Positions 41,192-50,016 of a DNA stretch of 64,000 nucleotides are shown one piece after another. Source of the DNA: DAIRET01 sp036795455. Lineage in GTDB: Bacteria > Bacteroidota > Ignavibacteria > Ignavibacteriales > Ignavibacteriaceae. Every line of letters starts with the position of its first letter. Position 1 is the stretch's first letter. Below the pieces are notes generated by a model, which saw only the letters and a list, made by a program, of their open reading frames with translations, was not told the DNA's origin and searched no databases. The DNA is taken from positions 20,293 through 84,292 of the forward strand of contig DAIRET010000002.1 in the NCBI GenBank assembly GCA_036795455.1, in the 5' to 3' direction. The translations under genes and the position numbers were made by a program.

Positions 41192-42097
41192 TTACTCCTT
41201 TTTATATCCGATTGTTTTCGGGTAACTGACAAGTTTAAATGCTTTGGATATTCCCTGTAATGTCTCAGCGTATCCTATAAACAAATAACCGTTTTTGTTA
41301 AGTGAATTATACAGGTTTGATACTACTCTAATTTTAGAGGCGACATCAAAATAAATTAATACATTTGCGCAGAAAATAACATCGAAATTCATATATGTTC
41401 GCATCGCAGCATCATCATAAAGATTCAGATACTTAAATGTAACCATCTTTTTAATTTGCGGGTCTATTTCGTAGCTGTTATTGTTATTCTTAAAATATTT
41501 TTTCAGATAGTAGATTGGTGTATTCCGGATCGAATAATCTTTGTAAATACCGTTGCTCGCGGTTTCGATAACTGCATGGTTAATATCCGTTCCAACTATC
41601 TCGAAGTCGAGATAAGGGAATTTCGGTTTAACCAATTCGGTAAGAATTATCGCAGTAGAATAAGCTTCTTCACCGGAAGATGCAGCGGCGCTCCATATCT
41701 TTATTTTGTTGTTGAACTTCGGTCTTGAAGCAACAATACCCGGTATTACTCCCGATACAAGTGCGTCAAGCTGCGGCTGGTTCCTAAAAAAGAAAGTCTC
41801 ATTTATCGTAATTGCTTCAACCAGATACTTTATTTCACTATTCTTGTTGGGATTGTACTTCAGAAAATCCATGTACTTTTCAAACGAATCCAGTTTCAGA
41901 AAGCGAATTCTTTTCTGAAGCCTGCTTTCAAGGAAATATTTCTTGTTGTCCGGGAAATAAATCCCGCACAAATTGTAAATATATTTCCTTAGTTCAGAAA
42001 ATGCTTCAACTGAAAGTTCACTATTACTGAATGTTTGAAACCCAATATTCGAATTCAAATCTGAAATCCGGGGGGTATTTTGAGTTTGAGTAAACAT
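41192..42097 (-). CDS. cheR: Chemotaxis methyltransferase CheR
   Basis: The N-terminal all-helical domain (FSELRKYIYNLCGIYFPDNKKYFLESRLQKRI, then INETFFFRNQPQLDAL) and the S-adenosylmethionine-binding domain (IKIWSAAASSGEEAYSTAIIL, DIVGTDINHAVIE, FDVIFCANVLIYFD, GYLFIGYAETL) are both complete. It methylates receptor glutamates. It starts 18 bases after the HEAT-repeat gene and ends 2 bases before the CheY-like gene. The receptors themselves are not in the window. Confidence 0.95.
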   Translation of the reverse strand: MFTQTQNTPRISDLNSNIGFQTFSNSELSVEAFSELRKYIYNLCGIYFPDNKKYFLESRLQKRIRFLKLDSFEKYMDFLKYNPNKNSEIKYLVEAITINETFFFRNQPQLDALVSGVIPGIVASRPKFNNKIKIWSAAASSGEEAYSTAIILTELVKPKFPYLDFEIVGTDINHAVIETASNGIYKDYSIRNTPIYYLKKYFKNNNNSYEIDPQIKKMVTFKYLNLYDDAAMRTYMNFDVIFCANVLIYFDVASKIRVVSNLYNSLNKNGYLFIGYAETLQGISKAFKLVSYPKTIGYKKE

Positions 42098-42115
42098 TAT
42101 TCCTTAACCTATATA

Positions 42116-43498
42116 TTAATTATTCGTTCCCGATAAAACCTGCAAAGCTCTCTCCTTAATCATCTCGTCCTCATCATTAGCCAACAGTTCCAATACAGGC
42201 ACGGCTTTTTCCGAGTTCAGTTCCTCTAAAAGATCTACCAAACGCATTCTGTTCCACACGTTTTGATCTGCCATCATCGTATCGGAAAAGATTAATGCCG
42301 TTTCAGGATTTAAATGGAATAGCAGCTCCATAACTATTCTGCGGACTTCCTCATCCGGGTGTGTAAGGTGTCCGGTTAATTTTTCGCACAGTTTATGCGA
42401 TTCGATTGCCAATGAGTCGTTCTGTTCCGATGGCGAACTCATTTCAAACATTTCCCTTGTAAGTTCTATTACTGCCCGCAAGTTGCCCGGCGAGCCGTCA
42501 AGATAATCTATTAACTGCCTTACAAACAGCTCAAAATGCGGATAGATATTGTTTTTAATTTCATCATCAATTGTAAAATCTCCGCCGAAAACAGCTAAGT
42601 AAGTTTTAAACACTTCCCTGTCAACAAAAGAACGGAGCAGGCTTACAGCCGGTTTCTTGTAATAAACATCCCCCTCCTGTAACGCATTTAGAATAGAATT
42701 TTTTGTGCTTTCATCAAACGGAATATCAAGTTCCAGTTTGTCTTTTAATAACTTCAGAGAACGTATTGCTTCCCAGCTAAGCGGCGGTTCATAATATTTT
42801 AACTCGGAAAGTAAGAAAAAGAATGAATCATCATTCCCCTGTTTCCCGAGACACTCCAGCATCGCAAATTTCGTTAATTCTTCCTCGTTTGCGTACTTGT
42901 CGAAAATAAAATCGAGTATTGCCGGGTTATCCAGTTTTCCCAATGCTTCAACAATTGTTGGTTTGTACAGGTCCAACTTATCGTAGTATTCTACTAAAAC
43001 ATCATAAGATTGTGTTGATTTCAGGTTGCCGAGTGCTTCAATGCAAGAAAGGATTACATTATCGTTATTCGAGTTTCTCAGCACTTTAATAATTTCAGGT
43101 TCGGGACCTGAAATCCCAATTAAACCTAAAATATCTATTATAAACTTTTGGTCATCCAAATTTTCATTGGTAGCAAGGTATTTCGTCAGTGGTTCGATGG
43201 ATGCCTCTCCCTTTCTCAACAACAATTCCCCGGCAAGATTTCTAACGCTTATATCGGGAGATGAGACCAACGGAACCAATAAACCGGGAATTTTTTCATT
43301 ATTATTTATCGTTAAAACATTACTAACGGCATCACGAACGCCTGTGTTTTCATCATTAAGAAAGGAACAAAGGATTGATAAGATTTCTTCATCCGGCTCT
43401 TCATTAAAAAACATTTCTATTGTTTGCCTGCGGACATCGGTGTCCGGGAAACGCAGTTTTTCTATTATTTCTGACCTGTTCAAAGGGGACTTCTCCAT
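42116..43498 (-). CDS. HEAT-repeat protein at the head of the chemotaxis operon
   Basis: About 460 residues of tandem helical hairpins: RFPDTDVRRQTIEMFFNEE, LNDENTGVRDAVSNVLTIN, SSPDISVRNLAGELLLRKG, and again near the end (LTHPDEEVRRIVMELLFHL, LANDEDEMIKERALQVLSG). Such PBS-lyase/HEAT-type scaffolds mediate protein contacts and have no enzymatic motif here. There is no signal peptide. The start is placed at 43498; a GTG three codons earlier is possible. It is the first gene after a sigma-28 promoter, so it is likely a chemotaxis component or scaffold. Confidence 0.8.
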   Translation of the reverse strand: MEKSPLNRSEIIEKLRFPDTDVRRQTIEMFFNEEPDEEILSILCSFLNDENTGVRDAVSNVLTINNNEKIPGLLVPLVSSPDISVRNLAGELLLRKGEASIEPLTKYLATNENLDDQKFIIDILGLIGISGPEPEIIKVLRNSNNDNVILSCIEALGNLKSTQSYDVLVEYYDKLDLYKPTIVEALGKLDNPAILDFIFDKYANEEELTKFAMLECLGKQGNDDSFFFLLSELKYYEPPLSWEAIRSLKLLKDKLELDIPFDESTKNSILNALQEGDVYYKKPAVSLLRSFVDREVFKTYLAVFGGDFTIDDEIKNNIYPHFELFVRQLIDYLDGSPGNLRAVIELTREMFEMSSPSEQNDSLAIESHKLCEKLTGHLTHPDEEVRRIVMELLFHLNPETALIFSDTMMADQNVWNRMRLVDLLEELNSEKAVPVLELLANDEDEMIKERALQVLSGTNN

Positions 43499-43532
43499 TA
43501 ATAACACAAAATTATACTATTCTACTCTTCCA

Positions 43533-43559
43533 TTATCGGTTGAATTTAGAATTTCTTTA
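43533..43559 (-). promoter_or_regulatory. Sigma-28 (FliA) promoter of the chemotaxis operon
   Basis: Minus-strand TAAAGAAA, 11 bases, ACCGATAA. The sigma-28 consensus is TAAAGTTT-N11-GCCGATAA, so 12 of 16 positions match with exact spacing. Transcription would start about 30 bases before the HEAT-repeat gene. A Bacteroidota-type TAATTTTG at 43507-43514 is an alternative but would give an almost leaderless message. Confidence 0.65.
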
Positions 43560-43652
43560 GACTTATCAATTAAAATGCCGTCAACTTAATTAAAAAAAAT
43601 CGCCGTATTCACTACTTTTCAAAGAATTTGTGTACATTATTAGCCAGGTGGA

Positions 43653-43669
43653 TATTTACATAGTAAATA
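43653..43669. repeat. Inverted repeat in the che/dsbD-like divergent gap
   Basis: TATTTAC, three bases, GTAAATA form a perfect 7-bp dyad between the divergent genes at 43498 and 43785. It could be an operator. The rest of the 286-bp gap holds the sigma-28 promoter and no gene. Confidence 0.4.
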
Positions 43670-43784
43670 CATTCTGTTTTTTCCACCACTATTTTCCCAA
43701 AACATCCTTCAATTCTTTGAACTTTAAACTTGATTGCGGTATTTAAATTAAAAGCCGTTCACGATTCAGGAATTTTTATTATAG

Positions 43785-44615
43785 ATGAAAAATTTAGTTG
43801 TACTATTATTGATGCTTATACTTTCAACTGCTTTAGCAGCACAAAACAATGACGAACCGCTTGTTTTAATTGAGATAATTGCCGGGTCCGATTCAATTAT
43901 CTCAAACGATTCTTTTTACGTTGCAGTTAAACTGAAAATAAAGGATGAATGGCATACGTACTGGGAAAATCCCGGCGATGGCGGCTTAAAAACACTTTTT
44001 GAGTGGACACTTCCATCCTCCTTTTCAATAAGTGAACCGGCAATTCCATATCCGAAAAAATTTCTGGTTGATGATATGGTAAACTTCGGGTATGAGAAAG
44101 AAGCCGCTTATTTGTTCAAAATTAAGACTTCGGATGTAACAGATTTTGAAAACCGGGTTGAAGTAAAAGCTACCTGGCTTGCATGTAAAGAAGAGTGTAT
44201 TCCCGGAACCTCTATTGCTGCAAAAGTTTTTTACGCTTCAAAAGAGAAAGTGAAAACAAACAAAGATAACCGCCGGATTTTTGAACAGATTAGAACAATG
44301 ATACCGGTAAATGCGGATAACATAAAAATTTCAGCATTTTCAAAAAACGAGAGTATATTGTTTGAGATTGTTCCCGGAGGCACCTTGAAAAACTTTTCCC
44401 GGATCGATTTTTTCCCGGTTCAACAAGGAATTTTTTCATACGCTTCCGTTTCGAAACTTCTTTTGGAAGACGGAAAATATTTACTAACTGTTCCGCTTGA
44501 CCCAATGCGCGGTGAGTTACCTGAGGAACTTGATGCGGTATTTTACACCCCCGAAGGGTGGGATGAAGCTGGAATTTATAAAGCAATTCAACAAAAAATA
44601 AAACTAAACAAATAG
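43785..44615 (+). CDS. Periplasmic protein with a DsbD N-terminal domain
   Basis: A signal peptide (MKNLVVLLLMLILSTALAAQ) is followed by a domain like the N-terminal, substrate-reducing domain of DsbD: KDEWHTYWENPGDGGLKTLFEWTLP and the cysteine pair in TWLACKEECIPG. The membrane and thioredoxin parts of DsbD are absent, so it needs an outside electron donor or serves as a cytochrome- or thiol-handling partner. The next gene, 9 bases on, is a redoxin. Start by position of the signal peptide. Confidence 0.85.
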   Translation: MKNLVVLLLMLILSTALAAQNNDEPLVLIEIIAGSDSIISNDSFYVAVKLKIKDEWHTYWENPGDGGLKTLFEWTLPSSFSISEPAIPYPKKFLVDDMVNFGYEKEAAYLFKIKTSDVTDFENRVEVKATWLACKEECIPGTSIAAKVFYASKEKVKTNKDNRRIFEQIRTMIPVNADNIKISAFSKNESILFEIVPGGTLKNFSRIDFFPVQQGIFSYASVSKLLLEDGKYLLTVPLDPMRGELPEELDAVFYTPEGWDEAGIYKAIQQKIKLNK

Positions 44616-44624
44616 GAGGCTTAA

Positions 44625-45224
44625 ATGCTAAAATACATTTTTACGCTCGCTGCAGTTATTCTTTTTCTGACGAATATTAGTGCCCAGATTAAAATTGATG
44701 CAGAAGCACCGAAATTCACTTTGAAGGATAGTAACGGGAAGGAGCATTCGTTAAACGATTTTGAAGGAAAATATGTGGTTCTTGAGTGGATTAACTTCGA
44801 TTGCCCTTTTGTTAAAAAACATTACAATAGCGACAATATGCAGACTCTCCAGAAAGAGTATGTCGGAAAAGATGTTGTCTGGTTATTGATTTGTTCCTCT
44901 GCCGAAGGGAAACAGGGACATTTTTCGAATAATGAAATAAACAAAAGATTGAAAGCCTTGGGAGCCAATGCTACAGCTTATTTAATTGACGAAGATGGTA
45001 AAGTTGGGAAAAAATACGGTGCAAAAACAACACCCCACATGTTCGTTATTAACCCCGAGGGAAAATTAATCTATGCCGGGGCAATTGACGACAAACCCTC
45101 CACGGATGTTGATGATATTGATGAAGCTGTTAATTATGTAAGGGAAGCTCTTAATGCTTCGCTTGCCGGAAATGCTGTTAAAGTAAAAACAAGCACACCG
45201 TATGGATGCTCGGTAAAGTACTAA
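44625..45224 (+). CDS. Exported thioredoxin-fold redoxin (AhpC/TSA-like)
   Basis: A signal peptide (IFTLAAVILFLTNISAQ) and a redoxin domain: APKFTLKDSNGKEHSLNDFEGKYVVLEWINFDCPFVKKHYNS, with a single conserved Cys in the FDCPF position and no CxxC. Later come GKKYGAKTTPHMFVINPEGKLIYAGAIDD, the cis-Pro region (TTPH). It is likely a periplasmic peroxiredoxin-type or thiol protein. An AGGAGG site precedes the ATG. It pairs with the DsbD-domain protein upstream. Confidence 0.85.
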   Translation: MLKYIFTLAAVILFLTNISAQIKIDAEAPKFTLKDSNGKEHSLNDFEGKYVVLEWINFDCPFVKKHYNSDNMQTLQKEYVGKDVVWLLICSSAEGKQGHFSNNEINKRLKALGANATAYLIDEDGKVGKKYGAKTTPHMFVINPEGKLIYAGAIDDKPSTDVDDIDEAVNYVREALNASLAGNAVKVKTSTPYGCSVKY

Positions 45225-45266
45225 GTAGTTTTCGTTTTTCAGTTTACCGGAGTTGTTTTTTTTAAT

Positions 45267-45274
45267 TATCTTTG
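45267..45274 (+). promoter_or_regulatory. Bacteroidota-type -7 element before the 85-residue gene
   Basis: TATCTTTG matches TAnnTTTG. It lies 23 bases before the ATG at 45298, which argues against using the earlier in-frame ATG at 45253. No good -33 TTG is seen at the usual distance, so this is a partial match. Confidence 0.35.
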
Positions 45275-45297
45275 CAATAAAAAAAAGAGAGGTTAGT

Positions 45298-45555
45298 ATG
45301 CCCAGCAAGAAAAGCGGGATTCCCCGCACCGAATTAAATTTCGATAGAGAAATACAAATGCTTGATTCAATTTATTCCGATATGATCGAATCAATTCACG
45401 GGAAACCGGATGCGAACAAAATAGATGATCTGCGGTTATATGTTGATAATGTTTATTCGATATTAAACCGAACTGCAATCCGGGTTCAGGATGTGAAAAA
45501 AGATCTGCTTGCAGATAAGAAATTAATCCTTGAAACATGGAATCCCCCGGCTTAA
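45298..45555 (+). CDS. Unknown 85-residue protein
   Basis: A soluble helical protein of no recognised family, running from MPSKKSGIPRTELNFDREIQ to KLILETWNPPA. There is no signal peptide or membrane helix. The start follows an AGAGAGG ribosome site; the upstream ATG at 45253 would lie ahead of a probable promoter element. A strong terminator follows, so it is transcribed alone or with the redoxin upstream. Confidence 0.65.
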   Translation: MPSKKSGIPRTELNFDREIQMLDSIYSDMIESIHGKPDANKIDDLRLYVDNVYSILNRTAIRVQDVKKDLLADKKLILETWNPPA

Positions 45556-45598
45556 AATAAATTGAACCGGTTGTACCGGACTTTAATCGATAAATTAT

Positions 45599-45640
45599 CG
45601 GGGTTGTCAAATATACTTTTAGGCAACCCCGTTTTATTTT
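45599..45640 (+). terminator. Terminator between the 85-residue gene and tkt
   Basis: CGGGGTTG and CAACCCCG form a perfect 8-bp stem around a 17-base loop, followed by TTTTATTTT on the plus strand. The genes on both sides converge on it; on the minus strand the following sequence is AT-rich (ATAATTTAT), so it may work in both directions. Confidence 0.88.
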
Positions 45641-45649
45641 AAACGCCTG

Positions 45650-47641
45650 TCATTTAATCATCTTTTTAGCTACCGAGACGATGTTTTCTACACTAAACCC
45701 GAATTTTTCGAAAAGGACATTTTCAGGGGCAGAAGCACCGAAACGCTCAAGGCTGATCATTTCTCCGTTTTTACCGAGATATTTATCCCATCCCATTGAT
45801 ACGCCTGCTTCTACTGCAAGTTTCGGCAAATCGTAATCCCCTAAAATAGTTGCTTTATACTCTTCAGATTGTTGTTCAAAAAGTTCGTGGCTTGGAAAGC
45901 TAACTACACGTGCTTTTATTCCTTCTTTTTCTAATTCAACTTTTGCTTTTAGAATTAGATGAACCTCGGAACCTGAAGCTAAAAGAATTATATCCGGCTT
46001 TCCTTCAGTGCCTGATAATATGTAGGCACCGCGAGCAACATTTTCAAATTCAGGATAAAGATCACCGGATAATACAGGTTGTCCCTGGCGAGTAAGAGCA
46101 AGCGCTACAGGAGAGCCTTTACTCTCCAATGCTATCCTCCATGCATGAGTTGTTTCGTTTGCATCTGCGGGACGGATATTAATAAGATTCGGGATTGCTC
46201 TTAATGCTGCTATTTGTTCTACAGGTTGATGAGTAGGACCATCTTCTCCAAGCCCGATGCTGTCATGTGTAAAAACATAAATCGTTTTTATGTGGGACAT
46301 TGCCGCAAGTCTGATAGCAGGACGCATATAATCGGAGAAAACAAGAAAAGTTCCGCAATAAGCAATCACTCCGCCGTATTGTGCTATACCGTTTTGAATT
46401 GCACCCATTGCATGTTCTCTTATCCCGTAATGAAAATTTCTTCCGGAATAATCTTCGGCAGAAAACGGTTTATAAGCCGTGAGATAAGTATTGTTGGAAG
46501 GATGCAAATCCGCAGAGCCTCCGAGCATTGACGGCAATAGAGGGGCGATTTCATTTAATACTTTTCCTGAAGCCTGCCGGGTTGCAATCTTCTTCCCTTC
46601 GTTTTTGAATACAGGAAGTTTTTCTTTCCATGCATCTCCAAAATCGCCTTTTAAATAATCAAGCAGACTTTTTGCATCTTCCGGGTACTTGCTTTTGTAT
46701 TCTTGAAACAGTTTCTCCCAGTTTGATTCGTAAGATTCAAATTTACTTTTTAAATGAGTGAAATACTCTTTTACTTCTGCCGGGATAAAGAAATCTTCTT
46801 CATAATTCCAATTTAACTTCTGCTTTGTTAATTTGACCTCATCAATTCCGAGCGGGGAACCGTGAGAAGAAGATTTATCCTGTTTATTGGGGCTTCCGAA
46901 ACCGATATGTGTTTTAGTTATAATTATTGACGGTCTCTCATCTTTTTGAGCAGAGGACACAACTTTTTCAATTTGAGCCAAATCATTAACATCATCAATA
47001 TTTTCGACATGCCAGCCGTATGCTTCAAATCTTTTCTTAACGTCCTCGGAATATGTTAAAGAAGTTTTCCCTTCAATCGTAATTCCGTTATAATCGTAGA
47101 AAAAAATCAATTTACCGAGCTTGAAATGTCCTGCAATTGATGCAGCTTCGTGGGAAACACCTTCCATCATATCGCCGTCGCTGCATATTCCGTAAATGAA
47201 GTGGTCAATTATTTTATAACCCGGTTTGTTGAACAAAGCCGATAAATAGGATTGAGCTACTGCCATTCCGACTGCGGTTGCAAAGCCCTGCCCCAAAGGA
47301 CCTGTAGTGGTTTCTACACCGGGAGTCATTCCGAATTCAGGGTGTCCAGGCGTAATACTATCCCACTGCCGAAATTGTTTTAATTGTTCGAGAGGAATAT
47401 CATAACCGCAAAGATGCAAAGTACTGTACAGAAGCATACTTCCGTGTCCCGCAGAAAGGACAAACCTATCTCTATTCAACCACTTGGAATTGGATGGATT
47501 ATGCTTCATTATTTTGGAATAAAGCGTAAATGCTATCGGGGCACAGCCCATCGGCATACCGGGATGCCCGGAGTTTGCTTTTTGAACTGCGTCAACCGCT
47601 AAAAAACGAATTGTGTTTATTGATAAGTTTTCTATTTCCAC
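45650..47641 (-). CDS. tkt: Transketolase
   Basis: Thiamine-diphosphate enzyme of the pentose phosphate pathway; it transfers two-carbon units between sugar phosphates. All landmarks are present: AVQKANSGHPGMPMGCAPIAFTLY at the start, GPLGQGFATAVGMAVA, the ThDP site SDGDMMEGVSHEAASIAGH, then the pyrimidine domain (GGSADLHPSNNT, HYGIREHAMGAIQNGIA, THDSIGLGEDGPTHQPVEQ) and the C-terminal domain. Length 663 is normal. It is a single gene between a terminator and a promoter region. Confidence 0.97.
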   Translation of the reverse strand: MEIENLSINTIRFLAVDAVQKANSGHPGMPMGCAPIAFTLYSKIMKHNPSNSKWLNRDRFVLSAGHGSMLLYSTLHLCGYDIPLEQLKQFRQWDSITPGHPEFGMTPGVETTTGPLGQGFATAVGMAVAQSYLSALFNKPGYKIIDHFIYGICSDGDMMEGVSHEAASIAGHFKLGKLIFFYDYNGITIEGKTSLTYSEDVKKRFEAYGWHVENIDDVNDLAQIEKVVSSAQKDERPSIIITKTHIGFGSPNKQDKSSSHGSPLGIDEVKLTKQKLNWNYEEDFFIPAEVKEYFTHLKSKFESYESNWEKLFQEYKSKYPEDAKSLLDYLKGDFGDAWKEKLPVFKNEGKKIATRQASGKVLNEIAPLLPSMLGGSADLHPSNNTYLTAYKPFSAEDYSGRNFHYGIREHAMGAIQNGIAQYGGVIAYCGTFLVFSDYMRPAIRLAAMSHIKTIYVFTHDSIGLGEDGPTHQPVEQIAALRAIPNLINIRPADANETTHAWRIALESKGSPVALALTRQGQPVLSGDLYPEFENVARGAYILSGTEGKPDIILLASGSEVHLILKAKVELEKEGIKARVVSFPSHELFEQQSEEYKATILGDYDLPKLAVEAGVSMGWDKYLGKNGEMISLERFGASAPENVLFEKFGFSVENIVSVAKKMIK

Positions 47642-47816
47642 GGCTTGTTCCTTACTGTATTTTATTTCAAAATTATTAAATTACAATGGCTAATATAAAA
47701 AAGAAGTACGAGTTATTTGCTTTTATCAACTTGCACTTCAACTGTTTTTAGAAAAATGTACTTGACATTAGTTCCGATTCAAATTAACTTTTAACACGAT
47801 AAAATGAGTGTTTATA

Positions 47817-49247
47817 ATGGAAAGATTGAAAATGTTGTTCCCCGGTATAATTAAGCGAAATTTAGTTTTCTTTTTGGCTTTTATGTTTGCTGTAGTTAGT
47901 TGCGATACCCCCACTTCTTCAATTGAAGGGGAAGGAGGAAATAACAACAATACCGGCACTAAAAAAGTTACTCTCGCAGGCGTTGTTGAAAATGCAGTCA
48001 GCGGCGTAAAAATCGACTATGCTTCGGTAAAAGTTTTATATGATTCGAGTAAAGTAGAAACACAAACAGATGGCTCAGGTGCATTTTCAGTTGAGTTCAC
48101 AATAGATTCAACACAGATGATCGCAATTGTAATTGGAAAAGCAGGTTTTATTGCCGATACATCTTTACTATCAGTTATACCGGGAGCAACTTACACTATC
48201 CAGGCAATTAAATTAACACCGGTTACAACCCCTTCAACATCAAGCGGACCGGCTTCGTCAATTTATCTTTTATCGCAATCAACAACATCTATTGGAGTAC
48301 AGGCAAGCGGCTCTATCGAAACCGGGAAATTAACTTTCCAGGTTGTCGATTCATTGGGTGTTCCGATAACTTATTCCAACCGGGTTAATGTTAAGTTTTC
48401 TGTAGGAGCCAGACCGAACGGAGGAGAGTTCATCTTCCCCGATGTATCGGCAACGGATAGTTCCGGACAGGTTTCTGTTTTTCTAACTTCGGGACTTCGA
48501 GCCGGAGTTGTTCAAATATTTGCTACGATTAATATTGACAATAAAGTAATCTATTCACAGCCTGTATCGTACACAATTCACGGCGGATTACCGGATGACG
48601 CTCACTTTAGTATTGCTCCCGAATATGTAAACATTCCCGGCTTCAATATTTCAGGTGTTATAGACAATATAAGTGCTTATGTAGGAGATAAGTACGGAAA
48701 CCCGGTTCGTCCGAATACATCTGTTTATTTCACGACCGACGGTGGAATAATCGAAGGCTCCGCACAAACCGATGAACTCGGTATCGGAACGGTTAGATTA
48801 GTATCGGCTGACCCAAGACCGGTTCACCAATTATTGGGTCCCGGATTTGCAACTGTAACCGGAAAGACTGCGGATGAAAACGGAATTACAATAACGGACG
48901 ATATTCTTGTCCTTTTTTCAGGTTATCCCGTATTAACAATTACCCCGACAACTTTTGACGTTCCGAACAACGGGACACAAACATTCTTTTATGAAGTAAT
49001 GGATCAGCATGGAAATCCTCTTTCTTCAGGGACTTCAATAAGCGTTACAGTAAACGGAAAAGACCTTGAAACCGGCGGGGATGAGTCAGTTCAATTACCG
49101 GATACTCAAAGCAAAGCATGGACGCAGTTTTCATTTACAATAACAGATACGGATACTGTGCCTAAAAGCAGGGCGGTTAATATAAAAGTAACAGCCGACG
49201 GTCCGAATGGGAAAGGAACTGTATCGGCTTCTGGAGTAGTTAGATAG
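47817..49247 (+). CDS. Ig-like domain lipoprotein (surface or periplasmic)
   Basis: The leader ends in a lipobox, MFAVVSC, so the mature protein starts at Cys and is lipid-anchored. A Gly/Asn-rich spacer (GEGGNNNNTGT) follows, then four or so beta-sandwich units. The first resembles a carboxypeptidase-regulatory fold (VTLAGVVENAVSGVKIDYASVKVLYDSSK); the rest are Big/invasin-like (LTFQVVDSLGVPITYSNRVNVKFSVGARPNGGEF, DKYGNPVRPNTSVYFTTDGGIIEG, DQHGNPLSSGTSISV). Function unknown; probably surface adhesion or structure. The start at 47817 is preferred to a GTG at 47808. A TTGACA at 47762 may be its -35 box. Confidence 0.82.
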   Translation: MERLKMLFPGIIKRNLVFFLAFMFAVVSCDTPTSSIEGEGGNNNNTGTKKVTLAGVVENAVSGVKIDYASVKVLYDSSKVETQTDGSGAFSVEFTIDSTQMIAIVIGKAGFIADTSLLSVIPGATYTIQAIKLTPVTTPSTSSGPASSIYLLSQSTTSIGVQASGSIETGKLTFQVVDSLGVPITYSNRVNVKFSVGARPNGGEFIFPDVSATDSSGQVSVFLTSGLRAGVVQIFATINIDNKVIYSQPVSYTIHGGLPDDAHFSIAPEYVNIPGFNISGVIDNISAYVGDKYGNPVRPNTSVYFTTDGGIIEGSAQTDELGIGTVRLVSADPRPVHQLLGPGFATVTGKTADENGITITDDILVLFSGYPVLTITPTTFDVPNNGTQTFFYEVMDQHGNPLSSGTSISVTVNGKDLETGGDESVQLPDTQSKAWTQFSFTITDTDTVPKSRAVNIKVTADGPNGKGTVSASGVVR

Positions 49248-50016
49248 GGATTTTCTCCCGTAAGGAATTTAAAATCACAGACGATGCGGTTGATACGTTT
49301 AGCGACTCTGCTTTCCCGTAGCGTGGAATTGTAATTTTCTTTTTAACTATTCCCAACAGTTCCGGCGAAGGACCGGCAGCTTCATTACAGAAAAATACAA
49401 TTGTTTTTTTCGCGGGAATAAATTTACTTATGGGTGTTCCTTCGAGGTCTGCCACTACTGTGTCATACCCTTTGGGAATATACTCTTCCGCCTTTTTATA
49501 AAGATTTACGTTATCAAAAAAATCGACATGGAATACCGAGCCCATTGAAGCTCTTATTACTTTTGGATTATATATTTCTGCGCAATCTTCTCCTACCAGA
49601 ATAAAATCAAAACCAAACCAGTCGCAATTGCGTATAATTGTTCCGAGATTGCCCGGGTCGGAGATTCTCTCCAATGCAACAATTACAGGCGGTAGAGTTT
49701 TCTCATTGCCGCCAATGTGCATTTTTTTCATGTAAAAAATTCCGGCTATTCCCTGTGGGGTTTGTGTGTCCACAAGCTGGTTGAAATCAACCTGCTTTAA
49801 TATTTCAATGCGAATGTTTTTCTTTTTTAATTCAGAAAGCACGGGAGTTTTTTTCTCTACAAAACTATTTGTCATAAAGACAACTTCACAATTTAGTCCC
49901 GAAGCGAGGGCTTCATTCAGTAGTTTTTCACCTTCAATAATAAATTTCTTTTCGGAAATACGATACTTTTTTTGAAGAAGTTGCGAGTAATACTTCAAAT
50001 CTGCTTTTGTGATCAT
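49240..50016 (-). CDS. SpoU/TrmH family RNA 2'-O-methyltransferase
   Basis: An N-terminal substrate-binding domain (YYSQLLQKKYRISEKKFIIEGEKLLNEALASG, FNQLVDTQTPQGIAGIFY) and a C-terminal SPOUT knot. Motif 1 is ALERISDPGNLGTIIRNCDWFGFD; motif 2 is IVFFCNEAAGPSPELL; motif 3 is IPRYGKAESLNVSTASSVILNSL. It likely methylates a ribose of 23S rRNA (RlmB-like) or tRNA. The 3' end overlaps the lipoprotein gene by 8 bases, tail to tail. Confidence 0.92.
   Translation of the reverse strand: MITKADLKYYSQLLQKKYRISEKKFIIEGEKLLNEALASGLNCEVVFMTNSFVEKKTPVLSELKKKNIRIEILKQVDFNQLVDTQTPQGIAGIFYMKKMHIGGNEKTLPPVIVALERISDPGNLGTIIRNCDWFGFDFILVGEDCAEIYNPKVIRASMGSVFHVDFFDNVNLYKKAEEYIPKGYDTVVADLEGTPISKFIPAKKTIVFFCNEAAGPSPELLGIVKKKITIPRYGKAESLNVSTASSVILNSLREKIPI

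Noticed and set aside
43026..43589. 187-codon open frame antisense to the HEAT-repeat gene
   Set aside because: The HEAT frame has clear repeats and context; the antisense product is compositionally odd and crosses the sigma-28 promoter region.
47684..47697. Another AATGGCTAATAT element before tkt and the lipoprotein gene
   Set aside because: Only the first half of the 22-bp element is matched and no -24/-12 sequence is near. It is kept as a warning that partial matches arise by chance in this AT-rich DNA.
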